Below are positions 47,558-59,559 of a DNA stretch of 64,000 nucleotides, in pieces. Under the pieces are notes generated by a model. The model searched no databases. It was not told the DNA's origin and worked only from the letters and a program-made list of their open reading frames with translations. Location: positions 62,001 through 126,000 of the forward strand of contig JAFIRS010002759.1 of NCBI GenBank assembly GCA_018342105.1, given 5' to 3'. Position 1 is the first letter of the stretch. Every line of letters starts with the position of its first letter. This stretch comes from Gonioctena quinquepunctata (lineage: Eukaryota > Arthropoda > Insecta > Coleoptera > Chrysomelidae). The position numbers and the translations under genes were made by a program.

Positions 47558-48148
47558 ATTGCGATTTCTGCCGTCAATTAACTTTTCAAGTTATAAAACA
47601 TGAGTCAATATTATGCGTTCCGCCCAAAACTACACTGGTGTTGTCTATTTGGAAAGAAATAAAGCATATTACGAGTGGTTACTCATGAGATCAATTTTTA
47701 GACTGAGAAATGCCATAAAATCATAGCGTAAACATACTTCAAAATGTGCCTTTATTACAACATGTAAATAATAATTTTCAGGTAATAACCTGAAAGTAAA
47801 TAAATGCTTGTGCTACTCGACCTTAATTGTTTTAAAATTTCGACTGCTAACTGTAGAGTTAGAGTAATTAAAATAAGAATATAGATAACAATTTTTAAAA
47901 TTAGTTATGTCCATTAAAAATATTTTTTCTTTTTGGAAGTTTTTAAGTTATTTTAAACTATAATTCTTTTTGTTACGCTCATTAATGGAAATCTGTACAC
48001 ATGTTAGAAATATCTTCATAAATATTTCCTGAACGCTACAGTCAAATTATAGGAAATTTCCACATGCCCCTTTCAAAATATTCAATCAATTTTTTTTTAT
48101 TCCACAAATTATATTTTGCGAATGAATGAATGTTTGCAATGAAAGTAT

Positions 48149-48227
48149 CCTTTGGTACCCCCCCCCCTCCTCAGATATGAAATATAAATTCCTTTGGTAC
48201 CCCCTCCTCAGATATGAAATATAAATT
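48149..48227. repeat. Two-copy tandem repeat (~40 bp) with C-run
   Basis: CCTTTGGTACC, a run of C, CTCCTCAGATATGAAATATA and AATT are repeated twice head to tail. The first copy has an expanded C tract. Likely a recent slippage duplication. Confidence 0.85.
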
Positions 48228-48783
48228 AACATAAAATGGCTGAACAAAATAAATGTATGTCGTATTTCGTTTTCGTAATATTTGAAGAAATCTTCGAGTT
48301 TTCGATTTTTTTTCTTAGTACATTGCCACTTTTGAATGACTTTGTAACTCTTCAGATGAAACGTTTCGTCTTCTTGAGGACATCTTCAGATCCATTTTTT
48401 CCAATGGTATTTCTCATTATAATTTTCAGTAGTCCTTTCATCGTGTATCGACACAAATTCGATTAGGTTTTCTACGCTTTCTTGATACGATATATCATTA
48501 TGTTTGAACCAATGAAATATTACCAGAATATGATCAAGATTGGTTTCACATAGGTAGATGCAGCAATAAAAATGTTTGTAAAAGTTGTTAAAAAAACGTA
48601 TTTGGAAGAAAAAAGTTGATAATTGCCCAAGAAAACAAATCGTCGATTTTGAAATTTGGAAAAAAAATTGTTAGTCTTTTGAAGGGACTATAACAAAGTA
48701 CCTTCCCTTTCTACTAATCTCCAATAATAGGCTTGGAAAAAACGAAAATTCGGAAAACGGAAAAAAAAATATTTTTGGCAATT

Positions 48784-49248
48784 TTATTCAGCTAATTCAG
48801 CAAGAAATTCCGGAACTTGGTTATACCATTTTACTGATCGCTGGATGTCTCTAACCATTTCTGAGATACCTTTAGTGAGAAGAGAATTCGCAACAGCCCG
48901 GATAGCCTGAACAACTTTTATCCAAATTAAAGTGAAAAATATTTTGCTCCGATATTTTTTTTCAATTTTGGGAAGTAACAACTAAACCTTATATGAATGC
49001 GTCAGTAAGCCAGTAATGTATGTTCGAAATAATTTCTTTCTGTAGATAAGTGAAACGTTGTCACTTCCGAAAACGGAGGACCCAACGTTACATGAAGTTG
49101 ACAACGACTGGGAATTTCCGTTTTTGAGATTCATATCATTCATGATCATTTGGCCTAATTGAAATAACATATTTTCCATCAATTCGATACAATTTTCGGT
49201 GTATTCTGGAAACTCTATACGGGTTCTCACAGGGAGAGGTAGGTACAT
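48784..49248 (-). pseudogene. Unrecognised gene fragment B with one in-frame stop
   Basis: From 49248 the minus strand is open for 88 codons, hits one TAG, and stays open in the same frame for 65 more codons to TAA at 48784. Segments are FPEYTENCIELMENMLFQLG, then after the stop IWIKVVQAIRAVANSLL and VKWYNQVPEFLAELAE at the C-terminus. AATAAA overlaps the stop codon, which looks like a true gene end. There are no membrane segments and no motif I can name. The sister copy lies 2 kb to the left (46640-47557). It may be a decayed tandem duplicate of a host gene. Confidence 0.4.
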
Positions 49249-49571
49249 CTATTTAAACTATACTATTAATAGAACATGTAACGAACAAAGAAATTTTTCA
49301 AATAATCTCGTTATGAATCCAATAATCGACTAAAATTATAACAAACTTTGGTACGATTTTCGTTTTTCGTCTTATGCATGCTCTTTTTGATGGTAACATC
49401 ATGGAGTAACTAATTTCTGTGGAAACATGTGAAATCTGAACGTTTACTGAAATATTTCCAATAAACACCTTCATTCTAGGAGCTACCCCATGTCACGTGT
49501 GCTGTTATATGTCTCCTAGGTTTTTTGCGGGACTTTATTGATCACCTATAGGAGTATACAAACAAGTTGGT

Positions 49572-51388
49572 CCAGATCATGGTCGTTTATTCGCCATTTC
49601 GAAAAATGGCCGCAAAATTGCTATATTTTTTCTTTGGGTATATTTCCGTAGTCCAATTTTAATTTTCAATAGCACATTTTACTCCTTTTTTGAAGACAAA
49701 TGAGTATTATGAATACACATTTTTTGTTAAATCATGTAGTTTCTGAAGTATAGCAGCATAACTTAAAGAATGCATTCCAAATCGTAAAAAGCTGGCCAAA
49801 AGTCAAGCTATTGGTCAATCGACTTAACACTTCGTATTCGTGGATTATTTGGATCGCTGATCACAAATTTCTCATAACACAAAATGGGTGATCCAGTATG
49901 GCGGACAGTTTAAAAAAAAAACTCGATTGATCTCAACAAAAATTAGTGTGACGGGGTTTCTAGGGTCGCTGAATACAAATTCATGATTTATCTTTCGAAT
50001 GCAAAATGACTGACTCTGGCGAACGGCTTTTGGAAAAATTAGCTTGATTTCAATAATTGGTATAAAGGGGTTTTTAGGTCGCTAATTACGTATTTTTGAT
50101 CATTAAAAAAAAAGATGACTGAGCTAACAGCTTTAAAAAAAATCGCTTGATCTTAACGAAAACTAGGGGTTTCTCAGGTCGCTGATTAAAAATTTGTGAT
50201 TTTTGAATCCAAATCAAAGTCGCCTCATCCGTATCATTACGTACCCAACTCTTGGATATTTTGTAATACAAAAGTTAACAATGATGCCCATTTTCTCGCC
50301 CAATTGATAACACAGTTAAACACTGACGAATTCAAGCAATAATAATTATTCAAGGCCCTAACAAATAATGAAAAACGATGAATTTGTCAGGTTAAGTTGA
50401 TTAAAAATGATGTACCTACATAACTTTCGATTTCCCTCTATCAAGCATTATTGAAAACGCACAATTATAATAAAATTATCAACTCTTTAAGTCCTACGAA
50501 CAGATCAGTTATACTTAACTTTGGAGTTCCAGGTAGCCGCCGATATTAAAGATATCTGTTATCTGTTCTGTCGGTTTGAGATGCAGACTACGTGATTTCA
50601 TGTTGAACCGATATTTTTCGACTTTTGGCCAGCTGTTGACTATTTGAGACCACTGTGCAATGGCGTATTTTTAGGTGCAAGTAAAAAATTGGATTTCAGG
50701 AGCTAAAACTATATTTTGTAAGCAGCGACCAGAGAAATCCCTTTACACTAATTATCGTTAAGATCAAGCAAGTTTTTTTTAAAGCAATCTCCATATTAGA
50801 TCGGCCAACTATTCTTTTCGAAAATAATGACAAATTCGTAGTCAGCAACCCAAAAAACAGTTTATATTAAATATTGTTGAAATCAAGCAAATTTTCATAA
50901 AAGCTGTTCACCATATTGAGTCAGCCATTTTGTATTTGGAAAAAAATCACAAATTCGTAATCAGCGACCCGAAAAACCCCTTAAAACTAATTTTCGTTGA
51001 GATCAAACAAGTGTTTTGAAAAGCTGTCCGCCACATTCGATCAGCCCTCTTGTATTTTCGAAAAATAGTAATGAATTCACAATCAGCGACCCAAAAAACC
51101 CACGAATACAAAGTGTCGAGTCGATTGACCAATAGCTTAACTTTTGGCCTGCTTTTTACGATTTGGGACCACTGTGCATTGTTCCATTTTTTTAAAATTA
51201 TGCTTCACCTCAGAAACTACGTGATTTAACAAAAAAATTTCAATTCCAAAATCAGTTTGACTTCTAAAAAAGAGTAAAATGAGCTTTTAAAAATCAAATG
51301 TGACCATCGGGTACGGAAATATACTTCTAAGAAAAAAAGTTATTTGGACATATTTTTCAATATGGCGACCAAACAACCATGATCTGGT
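49572..51388. mobile_element. 1.8-kb foldback element with ~650-750-bp arms
   Basis: The ends CCAGATCATGG (49572-49582) and CCATGATCTGG (51378-51388) are inverted. The arms continue inward with shared blocks such as TTTTTTGTTAAATCA, GTAGTTTCTGA and CTATTGGTCAATCGACT. Inside each arm a degenerate ~85-bp unit (AGCGACCYRAAAAACC, CGAAAATTAGT, TTGATCTCAA, CAAAATGGCTGA) is repeated three to four times. The centre (about 50240-50640) is unique. It is non-coding; the 61-codon frames in it are repeat-derived. Confidence 0.7.
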
Positions 51389-51815
51389 GAAGCACGCCAA
51401 TTCCCCCTCCCAAATATAACACAAAAAAACACTTTAAAAAAAAATCTAATCAAGGACGTCAACGCTTAGGGCGGGTTCTATCACCTTTGGTTAAAAGTGA
51501 GAGTTTGTCAACCACTCGTCAGATTTTTATCTCAAGGTTAGGAAGAAATGTGTTCTATCACAATGTGTTAGCTACTTTTGACTAATGGTTGCTTCTGCTC
51601 GATCGTCCTCGTGACTGTACTAACCATTATAAAAATATTATACAAACTTTGAATTTTACGCCCAAAACTTGTTGTGTGATTGTTTTGGGTATGTCGTATG
51701 TCCTTAATTGTTATTTACATGTGATTTTTCTTTATGGGATTGCTTTGTAGATTGTCTGAGATTGTTTATTAGTTAAAAATTAATCATTAGATTAGAAATT
51801 AGTTAAAAGAATAAA

Positions 51816-52920
51816 ATGGAAGATAAAGGACAATATAATGTGAAAGATAAAAAAATTAGAGGAAGAACGTTTTTAAGACAAGAAATCGATACTCTCTTAG
51901 AGTTTGTAAAAAAATACTACTGTGTAATTGAAAATAAAGGGACCGATGCTGTAACGTGGAAGACGAAGCAGCAATGTTGGGAGAAAATTTCAGCTGAATT
52001 TAATAGTGCTGGCATTTATGGCAGAAGGTCGGCCACACAACTCCATAATAAATGGAACTTGCTGAAAAAGACTGCAAGAAGAGAATATGTTGGAGAAAAA
52101 AAATATGCAATGGGTACAGGTGGAGGTGAATATAAAGCACCAGGAATATCTGATGTGTCAAAGAAGATCCATGAACTGGGTGCCCAAACCATAGAAGGGG
52201 GAACAAACGAGGTTGATTGTGATACAGTTGAAGGTACATATTATTGCTATTTGCTTATCCGAAAGGGAGACGTTACATTATTCAATTTTAGATGAACCAC
52301 AAGCTGCATGTAGTAATCAACCAGCAGAGCCCTCTTCTCCACAACCATTAGAAGTGGAGAATGTGCAGGAATTACTAGACCTGGAAAGCATTTGAGTTTG
52401 TTATATGCTAGACACTATATTATTGTAATGTCTAGTTGTTATGTACCCGATTTCTTAATGACTCATGGATATGAATGTAAATACTTTTTAGGAAAATATT
52501 GTCATAGAGTACCACGAAGAATCAGATGAAGAACATAGTAAAGTTCCGGAAAATAATTGGGCAACGTATACTCCGGCATCTTTAAAAGAGCCAATCCATC
52601 CTGCATTAAATATTAGTAAGACTCCAGGTAATAAAATAACATTAAAATATAAAAATCTTTTTCAAATTTTAATATATTTTAGCAAAAAGAAAATATACAA
52701 CAAACACCAAATACGTTGTTAAAACACATGGCGAATTTGTAAATGCCAAAAAGGAGGTTGCAGACTTACAAAAGAAATAGTTTTTAAAACTGACTGAAAT
52801 ACAAGTTCAGGAAGAGAAAAATAAAAAGGAACAGCATGAGTGGGCTAGGGCTGAACATAAAATAAGAATGGAGATTTTGAGGGAGGAGCTGAGACAATTA
52901 AAAGAAAAACAACATAATTA
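51816..52920 (+). pseudogene. Harbinger Myb/SANT-like ORF1, four exons
   Basis: Exon 1 (51816-52233) encodes the DNA-binding trihelix: TFLRQEIDTLLEFVKKYY, then WKTKQQCWEKISAEFN and RRSATQLHNKWNLLKK, with evenly spaced Trp residues. A 58-base intron has GT/AG ends (52234-52291). Exon 2 begins at 52292, exon 3 (52492-52627) is acidic, and exon 4 (52683-52920) ends in a charged coiled coil, EILREELRQLKEKQ. Defects are a TGA near the end of exon 2 and a TAG at 52778-52780. In live Harbinger elements this protein helps bring the transposase into the nucleus and onto the termini. Confidence 0.8.
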
Positions 52921-53106
52921 AAGTAATTTTGTAATAATATTAAAATAAACATTTTTGGTGAACTTTGGTTTTATTTTATTGTTCGAATCTCAAGCAACAC
53001 AAGTTTATATAAGGGATAACAAAAGTTTGCAATAATAATGAACAATGAACAAGGTATACAGGTTGGTCCTAGTAATTGTACATAGACTATGGTAGATTCT
53101 TGACTT

Positions 53107-53530
53107 GAAAATATTACGATTTGAGACTACTTGCTTCCAATAGAATATTAATAATAAGAGAGATACAGTGAGTCAATCATAAGATGTTATTTTTGAAATT
53201 TTGCAATAATTAAAAAACAAATGAATATATTAAACTCAAAATTGGTGCGATATAGTTTTCAAGGCGAGGAATAAGCATTTGTTACCAGTGTTCGAAGTGT
53301 GGATTCACCCAATTCTAATAGTAACTAGCGAACTCTAGGAGTACCATAAAAAATGATAACAAAATCTTATTTCTCGCCCTTGAAAACTATCATGGCAATT
53401 TTGAGTTCAATACATTCAATTTCTTATTCATTATTATAAAACTTCAAAAATACTATCTCACCTTTGACACCCTGTATCTCTCTTATTATTAATATTCTAT
53501 GGCAAGTTGTCTCAAATCGAAATATTTCGC
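53107..53530. mobile_element. Hairpin MITE nested inside Harbinger
   Basis: Arms of roughly 150 bp are inverted copies, sharing CGATTTGAGAC, AGAATATTAATAATAAGAGA and GATACAG, with AACTCAAAATTG and TAGTTTTCAAGG toward the centre. The non-coding centre spans about 53270-53375. It lies between the two convergent gene ends, a position that would not disrupt either gene. Confidence 0.7.
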
Positions 53531-53774
53531 ACTTCTGTATGTGGTAAATACACCAAGAAAACATGGTCAACTTAAAAAAAACAATTAATATTAAACAACT
53601 AAAATATTGTACAATTACCACAGAAACTGAAATGGGCATTACGTTTACATAAATTCATTTGTAACTTTACAATTATAATGGAAATATTCTCCAAACCAGA
53701 TATGCTTCTTCAGGGTCCAGGTGGTCAATTATATTTTGTTTTTCTCCTTTGGTAATGGGATATATTAGTTAAAT

Positions 53775-55048
53775 TTATAATAAGCCTGCAAACCATTCAT
53801 TAATTATAGCACTACGAACTGCGTCTCGTGCATTACCCATAACATTAACTTGTACATTATCGTCCAAAAATTGTCCATCTGGTGGCACTGGTACATCAGG
53901 ATCTACAGGGAGAACTTGTTCTTTATGTTTACAAGCAATATTTTGTAAAACAGCACATCCAACAATAATTGCATCTGCTTTTTGAATATTTTCCCTACTT
54001 ATCCTAATGCCTGTAGATAAAACCTTCGTTTCCATACGCCAAACAGTCTTTCAACTGTTGAACGAGTTCGTATTAATGATTTATTATAGAGCTGCTCCTC
54101 AGGTGAAACTGGACGAGGTAGAGGAGCCATTAAATAGGGAAGAACTTCATAGCCTGAATCACCAATTAAAACGTGGTTTCCCATTTCACCTCTTTCAAAC
54201 CGATGTTTTATTCTCGATGCATTGAATATTGTTTGATCATGAGCTGTACCATGCCATCTGGTAACAATATCAAAAATTTCCAAGGCTGGTCCAGCAATCA
54301 CTTGAACATTTTTTGAAAAATAGTTCTTTCTATTTCTATACAGCTCAGCAAATTCACCACCTACGATTGAAGAAATTAGTATATTTTATTGAATCTGTAT
54401 AGAGGGTACCTACCTGGTGACTGGAGTCAAATATGGGTACCATCTATAACCCCAACTACTTTTGGAAATCTGGCCTTATTATAAAACTGTAAACGGACAG
54501 TTGCGATTTCTTCTCCTGTTTGTGGCATATTTATAAATTGGGGCCGCATTGAAGCAAGTATTTCAGTAACTTTCTGAGTTATAGTGAAGGCTGTTGTTTT
54601 GCTGACATGACAGAAATCACCACATACAATATAAAAACTTCCTGTTGCATAAAATCGTAATGTCATTAACAACCTGGTCATCACAGGAATAGGAGAATTT
54701 CTGAAACAAGAGAATAACATAAGTGAATGCAATTGTAATCAGTAAAGTTTTAATTCACTAATATACTGTCGGTAATAGATTTCATGTAAACCACTATTAT
54801 AATACCTGTGTCAGGTTATGGAGCCACTGAATTTATTACCTCTCAGTTCTACATTGAATGTCTTCTTGAATTATTTCTAACAAAATATCAACAGTTTCCT
54901 TTTTTAGACGAAATCTCATAAAAAACTGATCTTCATCGAGCATTTCATAATAATTTACTCTTTCTCGGATCAATTTTGGCCTTCGAGGTTGGGGCATGGG
55001 AAAGAATAATTCATCCTCATCTGAGCCATCAAACCCTGGATCAATCAT
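53775..55048 (-). pseudogene. Harbinger transposase (HARBI1-like, DDE_Tnp_4), three exons
   Basis: Exon 1 (55048-54840) has an acidic N-terminus and RFRLKKETVDILLEII. Exon 2 (54700-54414) has LRFYATGSFYIVCGDFCHVS and VVGVIDGTHI with the first catalytic Asp. Exon 3 (54360-53775) has EIFDIVTRWHGTAHDQTIF, then HVLIGDSGYEV with the second Asp, and RSTVERLFGVWKRRF with the catalytic Glu. GT/AG introns of 139 and 53 bases fit. Two defects are visible: a TGA just after GTHI, in place of a likely Arg codon, and a one-base loss near 54040 after KRRF. Otherwise it is intact, so it died recently compared with its neighbours. Confidence 0.85.
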
Positions 55049-55324
55049 TATTTATATATTGTTTGTATTTTTCCCTATAAAAAAACACTGGGAAGATAAC
55101 CTCGAACAATTTTTGTTCATGTCAAGTCAAACGTCAAAATGTTTAGTTAACCAATGGTCACTGCCTCAACAAGAAGTCAAAGTACCTGTTACTTTATCCT
55201 TAGGTCAGAGTAACTTCAGCCTATGGTTATATGGAAGCAAGAGGTCATAGAACAGTAAACCTATTGTTAGATCTTGCTAACCATAACTATAACTTTGAGC
55301 CAGAGGTGATAGAACCCGCCCTTA

Positions 55325-56520
55325 CTATATTTTTCCCAAAAATATTCTGGGCAACTGCTGCTAACATTTACACAGTGGAGAAGAGATGGTTCAACCATTT
55401 TTGGTGGGCACCACATGGTTTGAAGCTGTCCAAAATTAATGATGACTGAAGGGTTCCACACAACTAACCACAAAAATATGGGAATCGGTTGAGCAATACT
55501 GAGGTTGAATAATCTATTTCCATAAATATGAACGAACATTTGTCATTGAAACCCAGGTATGCACTAGTAAATCAAAAAACTTAAACAGTTCCATTAATAC
55601 CCTGATGAATTCATCACACAAGTGAAAAAATAAATGAATTGGAGTTGGTACAGATCGAATAACCCCAAAATCACAACATAACATGATAAGAAATTATACC
55701 TACAGGTTTACGCACAATAAATACGCATGAAAACAACCAGCCGAGATTATCAAGGCGATTCAATGCGATCGACTATTATTTAATTCTCAACCTACTGGAC
55801 CCCTACCTGGAGCTCAAGCGCAGGCGCAGATAGACACTGAACCATGTAGAAAAAAAAAATAATCCCCACTTTCCAATTTTCATGAGTCCATAAAATAAAG
55901 GCGTGAGTAGGAGATTTAAGCCGGTTCTGGGTCTCACCCCACCACTATGGCGTCACGTGTGACCTTGAATGCATGCAGGTGTGCAATGTGTGTGTGTGTG
56001 TGTGTTTGACCTTGAGATTTGACTTTGAGATTTGTCATTGAGTTTTGACATCGCGTTTCGTCGACTTTGAGATTTCACCTCCAGTTTTGACCTTGAATTT
56101 GACCTTGAGATTCATGACATTAAGTTTCGACTTTGAGATTTGACCTTGAGTTTTGATGTTGGGATTGTTTCGGTAACCTTGAGATTTGATCTTGATTTTT
56201 TTGTTTGGGTTCGACTAAAGCTGTGGCGTAGGCATACATATTCTGTGTGGTCATGACCTTCATGAATCCTTGCACTCTCCAAGCAAGGAAGGTGCCCATC
56301 CTATGAGAGAGCTAAGAGTGAACTGCGAGTATTGATGAGTGCGCTGGATGTCAAGAGAATCCCCTCAAAATCCATACAGATTGCGCATCGCATCGGACTT
56401 GTTGTAGGGTGGGGATATTTCATTGAAATATTCCAGGAGAAGAGTATTTCGAATCAGTTTCTCCTCCAGTGAGCTATTGAAAACAAGTTGGGGAAATGTA
56501 TTCGTGTGATTGTGGTTAAT
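55325..56520. other. No gene; contains short degenerate repeats
   Basis: At 55990-56220 a (TG)n tract is followed by a run of TTGACCTTGAGATT-like units about 12-18 bases long. These form an old minisatellite. Nothing else is recognised. Confidence 0.55.
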
Positions 56521-56582
56521 ATTTCACTCGTAGTGTTTATCTACGTCGGCATCAACGGGAAACTTGCCAGGGAGGTCCTTCA

Positions 56583-59185
56583 GTGAAACGAGTTGAATTG
56601 AACAATGGTGATGACTCACCACCTGAACCACCCTATACATGTAATTGTTGTAATGTGATAATCCCATATGGTCAAGTCGACTCTCACAATAGAACACTCG
56701 CACATAGGACGAATTCATGTGTTCACTTGGGTGGTGGTGTACACCTCATTAAAAATGCATTCAAATGTCGCATTTCTAGCTACAGAGTATCTAGTGAGAA
56801 TATGTATACTAAGTACACACCTTTTTTCAATGATATCAAGCATAAAGTACTCGAGCTATTGGAGAAAAACATTAAACTGCACAACTCCATAAAGGTCAAC
56901 ATGGAAGTGTTTGGAAGTTATATCATTCAAACCCAGGAATTGACAGACATCAAATCGTTCAATTCTCCCAATCGTATAGCAGATCGATCAACTGATTTGA
57001 ATGGATTATTCGATGCGTTTCGTGACATCATAATTGCCCAAAGTACGGAGTTTAAGGAGCGTGATTCAGGTTTGTAGTTATAATGGTTGCAAATGATGAA
57101 AGGTCTGATGAAAGTTATTTTTTGAGGATGGAGTTGCGGGAAAATTATGTTCCTTGAGGTGAACATAAACAAATACAGTCCACTTGGCGGATCATCCTAC
57201 ATGAAACTTCCCGAATTCATTGAGAGAAGAAAAGGTGTTGTCAACATAAAAAATGAAGACCAACGCTGCTTTGCATGGGCCGTGACATCTGCATTATTTC
57301 CCACTAACAATAAAGTGTCGAAGGTGTCATCCTATCCACATTATGAGACTGTCTTGAATGTAACAGGTATGGATTTTCCAGTTAAATTACGTGATATAAA
57401 AATGTTTGAGTATTTGAATGATATTTCAGTCAATGTTTATGGTTTGGAATCTAAGATTGAAAATGAGAGAGTCAAATATGAGGTGATTGGGCCCTTGCGA
57501 TACTCTCAGAGAAAACTCAGAAGACATGTCAATTCATTGTTTATCACAGATGAGGTGGCAAATAGTCATCATTGTTGGATTAAAGATCTTCCAAGATTGG
57601 TGTCAAGTCAAATTTCAGCTCATGAACACAAAACATATTTCTGTGATGGATGTTTATTGTACTTTTCGAATGAGCGATTACTGTTGCGTCACCAGATGCA
57701 CGATTGAAATCATGTATGTACAACAGTACCGCAAACTGATTTCAGAATAAATGAATTTGGGAAAATGGTTGTCGGTAATACATTGATGTTTGAAAATTTC
57801 GAAAGACAAATGAATGTACCAGTTGTAGTATATGCAGATTTTGGATCGATTCTGAAGCCTATACAAACCACCGAACCGAATCCCGAACTCGCGTACACGA
57901 ATAGAACCTTCCAACACGAAGCTTACTCACTTGCTCATCTGATAAAATGTTCTTTTGATGATAAATTAACAAAATTTGTTTCATATAGAGGTGCTGATGC
58001 AGCGAAGGTTTTCACAATGCGAATAGAAGAAGATTCAAGAAATATATATAATAATCATTTGAGGTATGTGAAACCGATGACTAAACAAACCCCAGAAGGG
58101 GAAAGGGAATTTCATAATGCCACCACTTGTGGTATATGTGAAAAAACTTCCACATAAGGGGATGTTAGAGTCAGAGACCACTGTCATCTCACGGGAAGAA
58201 AAAGATATCCAGCAGCGCACTCTGCATATAACTGACTAACTGACATTGATGTGATAATTTTTTCAAAAAAGGCATTCGTGGAGGTATTAGTCAATGTAGC
58301 GATAGAAAGCATTTAGCAAATGATAAGTTTCTGCCTGAATTCGATCCCAATGAATCATCATCAATTATTTCTTATTTGAATGCTACGAATTTATATGGAC
58401 ACACAACCATCACCTACATCTGGTTTCATTTGGATAACTCGAGAAGAAATCACAAATTTAGACATTATGGCTGTGGCAGACAATGATCCATATGGATATG
58501 TCTTTGTTGACATATCCTCAGGAATTGCACGATAAACATTCAGACCTCCCTTTTCTGGTAGAAAGTATAGTGCCACCAAATTCCAAAAGCAAGATTCCAA
58601 AATTGATTCTAAATTCGAATGATAAGCGAAAGTCTGTGGTTCATTATAAGAACTCGAAACAGGCCGTCAATAATGGTTTGATTGTTATGCATACTGATAG
58701 AATCCTAAGATTCAAGCAGTCATGTAGATCTAATAATAAGTCTGGGAAAGATTTCTATAAGTTGATGAACAATGCAGGTTATGGCAAAACGATGGGAAAC
58801 GTTGACAATAGGATTGATGTGAGGCTTGTTACACATTGGCAGAATGCCCATAGAAGTATGGGAGCTGGCGCTCTGAATGCACGACCAAACTTCAAAAGTT
58901 GCACAATTTTTAGTGAAAATTTCGTTGCTATTCAAATGGGTAGAGTAAAAGTGTATTATGACGAACCACTGTATTTGAAATTCTGTATTTTGGAATTATC
59001 CAGACTGTAATGTACGATTTTTAATATGGATGTATAAAGAAAGAATTCGGTCAGGATGCTTCTCTGCTCTACAATGACACAGATTCTCCAATTTTAAAAG
59101 TAAATACCGACAATTTTTATGAGTTCATCAGCACCAACATAAATAGATTTGATACATCTAATGGACCTTTTTATGCACCATGAGA
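56583..59185 (+). pseudogene. Polinton/Maverick-like protein-primed DNA polymerase B, broken
   Basis: Several collinear frames make one family B polymerase of the virus-like Polinton group. First is a CNCC...H..H zinc-finger-like N-terminus and VKVNMEVFGSYIIQ-like region (56583-57077). Then comes INKYSPLGGSSYMKLP, DQRCFAWAV, and a CDGC/H..H finger (57147-57707). The exonuclease follows at 57765, where VVYADFGS has G in place of the usual Glu of the first exonuclease motif. A shortened junction is near 58240-58275. Motif A reads LNATNLYG with N for the catalytic Asp (near 58376). Motif B is NNAGYGKTMGN (58767-58800), and motif C is YNDTDS (59078-59095). It ends near 59185. Frameshifts, an internal deletion and two lost catalytic residues make it inactive. 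No integrase, ATPase or capsid gene is seen nearby. Confidence 0.75.
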
Positions 59186-59470
59186 AAACACTGTAATTAG
59201 AAAGTATATGTGCTAATATCACTTGGGATTTTTTTTTTCTGATGGGTAGTTTTTCCATAATCCGGGAAAAAGTGGATTCGTGACGTCACGTTCATTAAAA
59301 GTTGATTTGGCATCGTTGTATGAGTTGCGAATCATGGAATTGTGACGTAATGACATTTGTTATTTGATACTTTGATAGGTTCATTCGTTTGCTCCACGGA
59401 ATGGAATATTATCAATCGTTTGTCTCTCTTCAGCTCTTTTTCTTGCATATATCTGATACGAGACACGAGA
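59186..59470. other. No gene recognised
   Basis: Spacer between the polymerase remnant and the THAP-transposase remnant. Confidence 0.5.
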
Positions 59471-59559
59471 TATGCAGAGAACTGCTGCAAATGAACAAGC
59501 TCTCCATGAATGTTTGGTATTGAAAAATTTCGGAAATTATTTTCTAATTTTAATAACTA

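Larger units (their letters stand above)
51469..55321. mobile_element. PIF/Harbinger DNA transposon, almost complete
   Basis: The termini GGGCGGGTTCTATCACCT (51469) and its inverted partner ending at 55321 are flanked by TTA on both sides (51466-51468 and 55322-55324). A 3-bp TNA duplication is the mark of this superfamily. It carries both expected genes. A Myb/SANT-like DNA-binding ORF is on the plus strand, and a DDE transposase is on the minus strand, the two converging. A hairpin MITE sits between them. Confidence 0.9.
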
